The notes beneath the pieces were generated by a model that saw nothing but the letters and a program-made list of their open reading frames with translations, ran no database searches and was not told the DNA's origin. The position numbers and the translations under genes were made by a program. From Deuterostichococcus epilithicus (taxonomy: Eukaryota; Chlorophyta; Trebouxiophyceae; Prasiolales; Stichococcaceae), in contig JAVTLE010000005.1 of assembly GCA_033439295.1 (NCBI GenBank), positions 2,096,501 through 2,160,500 of the forward strand: DNA of 64,000 nucleotides. The letters are read 5' to 3'. Positions 37,001 through 47,300 of the stretch are shown here, in pieces (within the stretch, counting starts at the first letter, position 1; the number at the start of each line of letters is the position of its first letter).

Positions 37001-38557
37001 CCATGAGGACACACCCAGCAAGCGATGGACCTGCGACGACAGGCCATGTGCTGTGCCCTGCTCGTGATTGTTGCACAAATCAGCCGCGCGCACCGTTGGG
37101 CAGCCCGGGCGCCGCCGTATCGGGCGCCGCGGCGGCGGCGGCGGCCGACAGCGCGTCAATCTCCCGCAGCGTCTCGCCCAGCCCGGCCACGTTGGCGCGC
37201 AGCAGCTCGGCGTCCTCCTCCGTCAGGTCGCCGCGCAGCCAGTCGGCGGCGGCGCGGCGCGCGGCGGCGCGCCCCCCGCCTCCGCCTCCGCTCGCGCCGC
37301 CAGGCCGCCCAGCGCTGCGGACCGCGCCGCGGTGCCGGCCGCCCGTATTTCCTCCGCCGTCTGCGTCGGCAGCAGGCGCATGTGAAGCAGGCGCCAAGCG
37401 GGTCCGGCATCAGCCTGGTCGCGCAGGCTGGTGCAGTGACACTTCCTGGCGATTCGACTGAAAAATTCAAGTCAAGCAGATACAGTCCGTCTGCAGTCCG
37501 TCTGACCAGCGGTTACTCATCATCATTCGCTGGCCTGCTCGGCTGGATGTGTACATGCGACACGAATTTGTCTGTAAGAAGGGCACAAGCCGAGCAGGCG
37601 CCAAGACAGAGAGCACCGACATGCAAGCAGCAGGCACCTTGGGGGCCGGCTGCGCGGGCGGCTTGGGCAGCTCCACAGAGGGCAGCAGCGGCAGGTTCAA
37701 CTGATGCCGCTCTGGCGGCGGCGGCGGCGGCCACGAGTCCAGCGGCTGCCCGGCTGCCGTCAATAGCGCGCCGCCCGGCTTTGTGCGCGCTGCTGAAGCT
37801 TCCGCCTTGCCGCTGGCCTCCTTGCCTGCGAGCGGGGAGCAGTGTAGCCTTACCTAATATAAAAATAATACCTAGACTTCACCTAATTCATGCAATTGCT
37901 CTGTCTGCCCCCCTGCCCCGTTGCCTTGGCATTACATGCATGACAGCTGTCAGGCAGCCAGACACCATGCAATGCTGCGTGGGAGCGAGATCACGGCGCA
38001 TATGACACTTGCAGCAGTGCTCACCTGCAGCCTGCGACTGCCAGTCCATGGGACCAGAGTCGTTGCCATCACCGAGCTCGCCGCTGGCATCCGCCCGCTT
38101 CCCCAGCAACGAGTGCAGCCACTCCACCACGCTGGTGGCATTTCCTGTGATGGGCAACGCAGGCGTGTGTCATGCGCTGGGACTCAATTCGGATTAGTAA
38201 ATGACTGCGAGCCGCTGGGCTGAGCATACATGTTCCTGCGATCACGTCCGACAAGCAGGAACATGATGGCTCAGGTGTTGCCCATACTCGCTGCCACTGC
38301 GTGCAGTGTCCGGGTTAGGACCCGAAACGGGGCACACCCCAGGTGTTGGGGTGCGTTGCGTCGAAGGGCGGCATCGCGCGGTACAGGTAGTGCCCGTCAC
38401 GCGTGTCGCGCTCCTCGCCCACCGCCGCCAGGTGCTCGCCGCCGAGGGCGTCCACCAGGTAGAAGTGGTTGGCGCGCCGCCCATCGTCATGCTGGATCCT
38501 CTCCCGCCTGGCGATGCGTAGCCGCACAGGTGTGAGTCTATCTTTCGGCAGGCTCAT
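34069..38557 (-). CDS. Unrecognised Ala/Gly-rich protein with coiled-coil segment
   Basis: I do not recognise this family. Exons supported by splice sites and phase: 38338-38557, 38025-38144, 37638-37825, 37094-37360, 36405-36563, 35845-36183, 35493-35576, 34866-35295, 34441-34651 and 34069-34231. The start at 38557 (MSLPKDRLTPVRLRIARRER) is the first in-frame ATG of the first exon and is provisional. The N-terminal block HFYLVDALGGEHLAAVGEER plus DTRDGHYLYR looks like a folded domain. A Pro-rich linker follows (DSWPPPPPPERHQ), then helical charged segments (ELERKVKRARLVTEALDFQR) and an acidic patch (DSDSDEDEWHESDNDGDG). The C-terminus is basic. Two ambiguous bases (35037, 35094) fall in one exon. 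Exon 37094-37360 needs two reading frames to stay open (TAEEIRAAGTAARSAALGGL, then LTEEDAELLRANVAGLGETL), which suggests a one-base indel or sequencing error in a G/C run near 37260-37290. The join 37094 to 36563 does not agree in phase, so a small exon may be missing. Acidic and basic tracts hint at a nuclear protein; that is inference. Confidence 0.6.
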
Positions 38558-39005
38558 GAGGCTTCATCCACCGCGCGCTTGCACAATCTTGCAGCAAGCA
38601 TGTGACAGCCCGAGCGTACATTCCCTGCTTCCGACATTGCTTTGGATCCGCCTGGTGGTGCAGGCACACCTGTGGTGGGTGTAGACAGGCGCGGGTGCAC
38701 CTTCAGGCGCTGTGTCCTCTGCCATGGCAGCGCAGGACCGACAAGCAGCGGCCGCCGCCCCGGCTGTGCTACTGCAGCTGGCGTGGGGAGCTGGTCATGC
38801 ACGGAGACACAGCTCTTGCGGCGACAACCCCGCTGCTGTCGCTGCCGCTGCCGCTGCGGTCGCTGCCGCCGCCAGCCCTGAGTGCCCACAGAGCCTGCAA
38901 AGCAACAAAGCCGTTGACGGTCACATCGCTTTGAAAAGGCCCACGCAGAACAGCTCAGTGCTGAGCCAGTCACCATCGGCTAAACACCTGCGCAACGCAC
39001 CTGGC
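38558..39005. other. Intergenic region between two minus-strand genes
   Basis: These 448 bases hold the uL23m 3' UTR and the promoter of the unrecognised gene. A CTG/CCG-rich low-complexity tract lies at about 38820-38875. An upstream exon of the unrecognised gene cannot be excluded. Confidence 0.5.
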
Positions 39006-39431
39006 CTATTGCTGCGCCGGGGGGTCCTTCAGAGTGACATACGCCTTCTTCCAGTCAGGACGGCGGTAGAAGCTCCCCTTGGCGTTGCGCTTCTTCTTGC
39101 CCTCCACATTCAGCGTGCGCACTTTCTCCACGTTCAGCCCGTAGATGCGCGTCAGCAGCGCCTTGATGTCGATCTGCAGTCGCGACAAGTTGTAAGGAGT
39201 TTTCGAGTCTGTCCAACCCCGGATACGCGGCACCGCAGCGGCGGTGCGCGGCAAGTTGAGCTGTCATGTGCTTGCCGTCGCTCAGCGCGCCTTGCTGAGG
39301 CTCGGGATTGTCTTGAAGGCGACGGTCCGCAGGTGGCCGCTCGCCTCGAACTCCTTCTGCTGGGCCTCAGTGAAGGGCAGCAGCCTGATGGGCAAGTTGG
39401 GGAGGAAGGACGGGAGGCGACGCCACACCAT
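39006..39431 (-). CDS. MRPL23: Mitochondrial large-subunit ribosomal protein uL23m
   Basis: Compact 102-residue protein from two exons, 39291-39431 and 39006-39173. The N-terminus MVWRRLPSFLPNLPIRLLPF resembles mitochondrial L23 proteins, and the core TIPSLSKIDIKALLTRIYGL plus VEKVRTLNVEGKKKR and YRRPDWKKAYVTLKDPP is the L23 fold next to the exit tunnel. The single intron (39174-39290) starts with GC directly after AGCAAG and ends in GCGACTGCAG; no GT donor restores the block SLSK/IDIK. A plastid role is the alternative, but the lack of a transit peptide and the FLPNLPIRLL start favour mitochondria. The gene is divergent from PheRS alpha. Confidence 0.88.
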
Positions 39432-39899
39432 GACCGGCCTGCTGGCGCACAGGCGTTCTGTCACTGCAGCGTGAGAGGGATGAAATCCTGCAATCTGCGC
39501 TGCACCACAGTCGAATCCTCGACTAAAACTGCCCGTGAAAGTTTGCGCAGCCACCGCCTCTGCTTGCCACGGAGTGTCACCGGCTGCAACCTTTCAAGTG
39601 ATCAACTCTCTGCAAGAGCTTCGCCAGTTTTGCGCATGTGCTTCATGCATGGGAAATAGTGGGAGGAAGGCATGTTGCGGGGTGTTTTAAGCGCAATATT
39701 TTGCTGTTGCTTGCAGTGCTGCCGCTTTTGCGTGATGGTCAATTGCGACACTGGGGATCAAAGACACGTCAGGCTTTCAGTTATTGCCATCGAGCATCAC
39801 ACGCCGCGAGAGAGATATTCGTGAACCAGATCCATCTGCAGTGCTACCTGTCTGTCAAACCAGTGGCTAGCTTGCAGCCGCGTGGCGCTTGCAGACAAG
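39432..39899. promoter_or_regulatory. Divergent promoter region of uL23m and PheRS alpha genes
   Basis: These 468 bases lie between opposite start codons of two translation genes. No specific element was identified. Confidence 0.5.
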
Positions 39900-42800
39900 A
39901 TGGCAGATCTCGAGAAGGCACTTCTGGCGAGGCTCAATGAAGGGGACGTCGCCGACTCAGATAATGTCGCGCAGCAGCTGCGGATTGACCACACAGCGCT
40001 TGTCGGCACCATCAAGAGCCTGCAAGCATACGAGATGATCAACACGGAGGTGGACAGGATGTTTGACGTGGCACTGCAGCCCGCCGACTGACATGTGGCA
40101 GTGCTGTGCACTCCCGCTGCCATGACGGCTCATGGGCGACGGCTGGCGCCATTCTGGTACAGGACATCAAGCACTCCAGGCTTGTCCTCACGGACGAGGC
40201 GAGGTCCTACTTGACCGCCGGTTCGCCGGAGGCGCAGCTGTTCCGGGCCATCGACGCTGAGGGCACCTCAATGGCGGAGCTCAAGGTGGGTTGCATGACC
40301 CAAACAGCAATGCGTTGCGCCAACTGAAGTACCTTGCAGGCAGATGCTTGTGAGCACTGTGCTGCGCAATCCTGGCGTTGCAGCTGAAAGTTTCTCCAGA
40401 CGTGCAAGGCAGCACGGATGGGCACAGTTCCTGATATAAAGTGCCGGTCGCAATTAGGCGCGCCTGCCGACGGGCGTCGCCGACAACGGCTTCCGGCAAG
40501 CCATGCAGCGGAAGTGGCTCAAGATGGAGAAGGGATTGAAGGACCCCAAAGTCACACGACAGGTGGGAAGCTGCGCTGTAGAGTGTCGGCAGTATGCGGC
40601 TCCTCATGCAACTGCAGTGCGGCCGCCGCTGCCGTCCTTGTGCTGCTCACCACTGGCCAGGCGTTGAGCTGCCGAGGAAACTCGCTAGGCTGCCTCGAGT
40701 TCTATCGAAGGAACCCTTTTAATTTAGCATCGGCCTCGAAGACGATCGCCTCTGACTGACTCTGACCGAGCCCGCCCACTGGCCTCGAGTTCAGCCCTCA
40801 GCCCTTGGCGATACCCCTTTCACTCTTTTGACAACGCGTTCTTGGCTATTGTCCCCTCGGCAGGTGGAGGCCATCGAGGACACGGTGCAGCAGCAGCTGC
40901 AGGCGGTGGATGCGGGGCAGGCACTGGAGAAGGCAGCAGGCGACGCGCTCAAAAAGCGCAAGCTGGTCGCGCCCGAGTCGCGGACCACCTACCGGTTGAC
41001 CAAGGGGCCCAAGTTTGCGCTGGAGCGGAAAAAGCAGCCGACGGACCTCACGACGGAGATGTTGCGAGAGTGAGTGCTGTGCAAAGACATATCTGGAGCA
41101 TGTGGGGCTGTGTGTATGCCGCCGCGGCCAGGGAGGAGGCGGAGGGCAAGGCATGAGGTCCAGCAGCAGTCCTGCGGAAGCTGCAGTCAGGCCTTGCGAC
41201 AGCATGGCATCATCCAAGCTGGGGTGACCAACGGCTTCATGACTTCAGATGTGTCGCCTTTGCAGGGGCACCTGGAAGGAGGCCACCTTCAAGGAGTACA
41301 ACTTTGCGGCGCTAGGGCTGCCGACAGCCGGCGGCCACCTGCATCCGCTCCTCAAGGCGAGCCATTGTTTGTACTTGCCGGATTATCGACTCGTTCTGCA
41401 TCACTGCCGATTGGTTACCCCAGATGCGCAGCCTGCAGTGCCAGTGCCGTTGCCTGCTACCTGGACAGGCGCCTAACTGTCCGTCCCGGCGCAGGTGCGG
41501 TCGCAGTTCCGCAAAATCTTCACGCAGATGGGCTTCGAGGAGATGCCGACCAACAACTACGTGGAGAACAGCTTCTGGAACTTCGACGCGCTGTTCCAGC
41601 CGCAGCAGCACCCTGCACGCGATGCGCATGACACCTTCTTCCTCACAAGTGCGCACCCTACCCCCTCGCGCAAGCCCTACCCCCTCGCGCAAGCTTCGAG
41701 CTGAAGCTCGCTGTCAAGATCTCGACTGGATGTAGTCAATGCACTACTTTGGGCAATGGACAACGAGGTGTGCGAGGGGAGACGGCGCCCTGAGATATCA
41801 AAACTGAGTCGGTGACTTGTGCGATGACAGCAGCAGGGGACTGCTCTGATGATGCAAGTTGGAACTGCACCCGCAGAGCCGGCAACGACGCCGATCGAGA
41901 AGCTGCCAGCAGACTATGTGGAGCGAGTGCGGCAGACGCACGAGCGGGGAGGTTACGGCTCCACGGGGTGCGGCTTGTGGGCTGCTGAACCCCTCCGGCT
42001 CTGCCGATCTGGTTGAGTGCTCTGGCTGCAACAACATCACACATCACCGGGCCCCTGTTTTGGGACCGCAGCAGCAGCAGCGTCCCACCTGGCTCCCACC
42101 CTCCCTCGCCAGGGAGGGTGGGAGCCACCCCTGCCATACAGCCTGAGCGCCAGATCGAGCAGTGTGTCCCGAACCTCCCTGCAGGTACGGCTACTACTGG
42201 AAGACGTCAGAGGCGGAGAAGAACCTGCTGCGCACGCACACGACGGCGGTGTCCAGTCGCATGCTGTACCGACTGGCGCAGACGCAGAAGGGCGGCTTCA
42301 AGCCCGCCAAGTACTTCTCCATCGACCGCGTCTTCCGCAATGAGGCCATCGACCGCACCCACCTGGCGGAGTTCCACCAGATCGAGGGTGCGTTGCCCAA
42401 GTGACTGTGTTGTCTGTCGACAGCGCTCGGCAAGTGCCAACATTGTGCCTGTGTGACCTTTTTGCATGGCTTCCGTGTGTCTGCGCAGCCAGCTTTGCCC
42501 ATGCAGAGGAGTTTGATGGTGGTGGCGTCGCAACAGGCGTCATCTGCGACCGGGGCGTGACGTTGGGCGACTTGATCGGCACGCTGCACCTGTTCTTCCA
42601 GCGCCTGGGGCTGCCCAAGCTGCGCTTCAAGCCGGCGTTCAACCCATACACCGAGCCCAGCATGGAGATCTTCAGGTACGTTTTGGTTTGGGGAAACCTA
42701 CGCAATGGTCGCTCATGTTCGCTGCCTCGCTGCCGCGCACAGCAGCTGCGTCTGGCCGACAAAAGCTTGCGCTCCTCTGCTGGCACAGCAGGAGCAGCAG

Positions 42801-43298
42801 TCCTGCATGGCCAGTATGTTGCCTCATCTTGCGCCTGTGCCGGCACGCTGCGCGGCCGCTATGTGGGGAACCGAAGGTGCACAGTGGACGACTTCAGATG
42901 CGCCTGTCCCGTGCGTGTGCGCAGCTACTCGGAGGAGCTGGGCAAGTGGATGGAGGTGGGCAACTCGGGGGTGTTCCGGCCGGAGATGCTGCGGCCAATG
43001 GGGCTGCCAGAGGATGTCAACGTCATCGCCTGGGGCCTGTCCCTAGAACGGTAGGTCTGACCGGCAATTCGCCCTGCTTGGACTTTGGTGCACGCTTGAC
43101 ATGCAGAGCGACGCCGCCGCTTGTTCACATCTGATGCAAATGCACCGAGGGAGCAAAACTTGCCACACACACGCCTCTCGCTGTCTGCACAGGCCGACCA
43201 TGATTCTGTACGGCATCAACAACATCCGAGACCTCTTCGGCCACAAAGTCAGCCTGTCGATGGTCAGGAAAAACCCCGTCTGCAGGCTGGGGCTGTGA
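39900..43298 (+). CDS. FARSA: Cytosolic phenylalanyl-tRNA synthetase alpha subunit
   Basis: Catalytic subunit of the class II PheRS heterotetramer, charging tRNA-Phe in the cytosol. Eleven exons (39900-40049, 40163-40285, 40458-40562, 40864-41069, 41266-41356, 41495-41648, 41877-41967, 42185-42387, 42537-42675, 42925-43050, 43193-43298) give 497 residues with no phase conflict. The N-terminal winged-helix part starts [20 protein letters not shown]. Class II motif 1 is in [18 protein letters not shown] with [20 protein letters not shown]; motif 2 is [20 protein letters not shown]; motif 3 sits in the C-terminal [20 protein letters not shown]. The sequence [12 protein letters not shown] is the Phe-pocket strand. 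Intron 5 (41357-41494) appears to start with GC: LLK ends at AAG and the next base pair is GC, while VRSQ begins right after the next CAG. Confidence 0.96.
42091..42126. repeat. Perfect 16-bp inverted repeat with 4-base loop in PheRS intron
   Basis: The left arm GGCTCCCACCCTCCCT (42091-42106) is exactly complementary to the right arm AGGGAGGGTGGGAGCC (42111-42126), with loop CGCC. It lies in the intron between the exons 41877-41967 and 42185-42387. In RNA it would form a very stable hairpin about 58 bases before the acceptor. Confidence 0.97.
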
Positions 43299-44332
43299 TT
43301 GTTGCGCCCTGGCTTAACTCAACAAGCAGCCGGCGTGTGGCTACACCAACACATTATGGCGCCGTCTGAGCTCGACTTGCAGACGTTGCTAGCAGTTTTG
43401 TTGTGCCTCGGCAGCGCCTGACTTCAGTTTCAGAGTAGTCATGCTGTCATGCTGGTGCGGGGCTGAGCTAGCTGCTGCACAGCTGGTGTGGCGGGAATCG
43501 GCAGGTTTATTCTCTGGATACTTTTGTGCCAACTCGACCCGGCGCCTGTCCGACCTGAGGGACCTCCGGCCCGGCCACCAATCGTCGGGTTCAAACGTGC
43601 ATCCTCGCAGATCTGTGCCGAGTCAGACAGGTCTCAGCATTGAATACAAGGCGTCGCGTCCAGCTGCGTCTAGCCCTGCGGGTCAGCTGGGTGCCGCTGG
43701 CAGGTACGCGGCGTGCATCTCCAATCCGGCCGACGTCTGGCTGTCTAACCATATTCCTTGAATCGGTCTGCACGTTAGGGCTCATGTCGGCAGCACACCA
43801 ACTTGCAGTCCTCCCCCATCGGTTGCCCGTGAGGGAGCACACGGATAGAGGCGCCGGCAGGTGGACCGAGAGCCGTCAGAGCCGCGCTATCATTATTACT
43901 GTGTGCGATGCATGCTTGAGATAGCATATGCACAGGATAGGAGTGCAGCGTATGTCTGTAAATGGGCTGCACCTCGTCGTTACTGGAACGGTCGAGCAAC
44001 GGCTGTGCCGTAAGACTGAACTTTGAGACGCGAGGGGACGCTCTGCCACTGACTTGTCATGGCCGCATCATTCCTCCATATTTGCTGCGCGTGCTGCAAA
44101 CGCCCAGAGACGCGTAGCAAGCGCCGCGACTGCGCCAACGTCAGACACGTATTACTCACCGCATGCAGCGCTGTTCACAAAGATGCTCGGCCAGAAGCAG
44201 TTACGGGGCGCGACGCCATCGCGGGGTTTAGCAACCTGCGATGTTAGGTTCGACAGGCTCAGAGCCTTTGCCGCAGACTGGGCCATCCTACATGAACATG
44301 CCCTTGCCCGGTAACGATGCAGGGAGGCAGCG
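43299..44332. other. Intergenic region between two plus-strand genes
   Basis: These 1,034 bases contain the PheRS 3' UTR and the promoter of the nuclease gene. No conserved coding block was found; short open frames around 43440-43760 and 44054-44314 have no recognisable content. Confidence 0.5.
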
Positions 44333-47300
44333 ATGGTGGGCAAGGCGGCCGTACTGGCGCTGTGCCTGTTTGCAGCCTTTATCATCGGGGCGGAGGCTCA
44401 AGGTACGCCATCAGCCGTCCGGCGTGCGGCTTATGCCTTTTCGTCATGCAGCTGCCGGAATATGAATGTCTGGTACATGGCAATTTCGGTCGCGATCGAT
44501 ATGCAACCAATATGTGTCTTCTTGCAGACTGTGCGAACGCGTTCATCAACGAGGTAAGAACCAAATAATGCCTGTACTGCAGGCCAGCTCCTGATTCACC
44601 TAAAATATTGACTCACAGCCCATATTCTGACTCTGTCTGGTTCATTCTTATACGTTCGACACATGTATCGACATGAATTTCTGTTTGACTTGCAGATCCA
44701 CTACGACAATGACGGCACTGGTGAGTTGTGGTGTTTTGCGTCTCATGCTGCAATACTGCTACCTGGCAGAGTGCGACCGACTCAGCACCTCTTGGCTGCG
44801 TGCAGATGCCAACGAGAAGATCGAGGTCCTCTTCCCCAGCAGCCTCACCAGCAGCATCTCGCTGGTGCTTTACAACGGCGTCATGCCTGGCGCTGCAGCA
44901 ACATATGGCACCGCCACCGTGCTCAGCGGCGCTGTGCCGATCGGCGCAACAGGTTTCTCTGTCGCTGTGGCCAGCTACCCATCCAACGGCATTCAGAACG
45001 GCCCGAACGACGGCGTTGCTCTGGTGTGCGGCGGCTCTGTCATCCAGCTGCTGAGCTGGGAGGGCATGTTCACCGCCAGCAATGGCCCCGCTGCCGGCAG
45101 TACCAGCGTCGACATCGACGTCGCCGAGGACGGTGCGTGCCGCTGCCTGTCTCGCCTGAGCATCATCGAAGCCTTCATCGTTGGAGCCCCCCAGGCCAGC
45201 TGCTCCTTGCTGCTTGCTGCCTTTGCGCCAGCCACAAAGCCCATGCATATGCTGACGACCGCGCACCTGCAAACGACAGGCAATGGCGCCGCCACTGCGT
45301 CGTTACAGCTCAAGGGCAGTGGCAACAAGGCCTCCGACTTCACCTGGATGGCAGACTCCCCCTCCAGCTTTGGCGCCCTGAATGACGGTCAGATGCTCAC
45401 CGCCAACGGCCTGCCGGCACCGCCGGCACTGCCGCAGCCGCCCGCAGTGCAGCCACCACCGACAGTGCAGCCACCGCCTGCGCCGCGGCCGCCGCCTTCC
45501 AGCGTCTGCAGCACGCCTACGACGCCCATCTCGGCAGTGCAGGGCAGCACCAACACATCGCCGCTGGTCGGACAGCAGGTGAGACTTGCGGCGCTCTGCT
45601 GCCTGGCCTCACTCATGGTGTGCGGGGCATGTTCGAGGCACCCGGCGGCGCTGCAGAGGTACAAATGCTTCTTCTGTCGCCCTCCAGGTTGGGGTGCTCG
45701 CAGTTTCGTCTGTGCGGAATCGCAGATCTGCCAACAGCCCATGGCGCCCGATTGTGAACCGTGTGCGCCGCTGATGCGCTGTGACACGCTACAGTCTTTG
45801 CAATGTGCAGGTCATTGTGGGCGGCGTGGTCACAGGGTCCTTCCAGGGCCCATCAGCCACGGGCCTGAGCGGCTACTTCATCCAGACGCCTGGCGCCGGG
45901 GATGGCAACCCTGCCACCTCTGAGGGTGCGGCAATCTGCTGGCGCACGATCGTGCATGGCATGGCATGATGCCCATGTTGCCAGGATCTAATCCAGCAGC
46001 TCAGCAAGCGGACCTCGGTCATGACAAGTCGTGGTTGTGCGCAGGCCTCTTCGTGTACGAGGGTAACAACCCAACCGTGACAATTCCGGTGAGCCCATGG
46101 CGATTACTGCTCGGTCCTGGTGTGATTTCAGGTGAACCATCAGGAAATCGCAGGAGGATGCGTTGTTTCGGTCCATGACGTTGCCTGGTGTGCAGGTTGC
46201 TGTCGGCGACACGGTCGTCGTGACCGGCACAGTCGCAGAGTTTGCAGGACTGACCGAGCTCACAACTATCACCGCCGTCAGCAAATGCGGGTGCGCTCCG
46301 CTCTAGTACGTCTCACCTTTCCCAGAGCTGCATCGACTTCAGGCTGTTCTGGGAGCCTGTGCTCGTGACAATATGATGATTCAACCTGACCAAGCGGCGG
46401 CTGCCCACCTGCAGGACGGGTGCCATCGTCGCGCCGCTGCCGCTGACGTTGCCGATGATGGCTGAGAAGGATGCCAGGCTGGAGCCACTCGAAGGCATGC
46501 TGGTTACCGTGGCAGGTCCCCTCACGGTGACCAACAACTACGCGCTGGGCACCTACGGCGAGATTGGGCTGAGCGCCAAGGGCCGCGTCTACACCGGCAC
46601 CCAGGTGCCGCAATCCTCCTCCTTCCACTTGCACCCGCTGGATGATCCTGGCTTACGAGTTGATGACGTCTGGACAGCTGCATGCTGTCCTGCATCACAG
46701 CAGGATATCGCCTGCATGTGCGTTGATCATCGTCAAGCCGGTGGACTGCTTCTGCAGGTGGCTCAGCCGGGCGCAGCCGCAGCAGCGGTGGACGCGGGCC
46801 AGCAGGTCATCACCCTTGATGACGGGCGCGGCGGCAGGAACCCTGCGACCATCCCATACCCACCCCCAGGTGAGAACGTGGGTGTACCCGAATCAGACAA
46901 GATTGCAGCTGCATCAAGGTTACGCTTTGCTTGGGACCTCGTCAATCAGGCAGGTCATATCGCTGGCCCCCTGGCCAATGGGGAGCGCACCAGCTGCACA
47001 AGTGCAAGGGTGCCCTGGATTTGTTGCAACAGCAAGGCACAGCTCTGTGGCGCAGATGTCCTACGTGATCATGTGCTGGAGTCGTACCCTGACCATCCTC
47101 TGAAAGCAGATGACTTTCGTCAAGTACACATTGTTGCCCACATTCTGACGTTGCAATGCAGAGCTCGCCTACAACAACTCTCTTCGGACCGGCGACACCA
47201 CGGACAGGGTCACGGGTGTTCTGACGTACTCCAATGCCGACTGGAGGATCCAGCCCACCGTCCAGACAACCTTCGACCTGACACCAAACGCCCGCAGCGG

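Noticed and set aside
44054-44314. Short Ala/Arg-rich frame upstream of the nuclease
   Set aside because: It has no recognisable block, no splice support and sits in a promoter-like interval.
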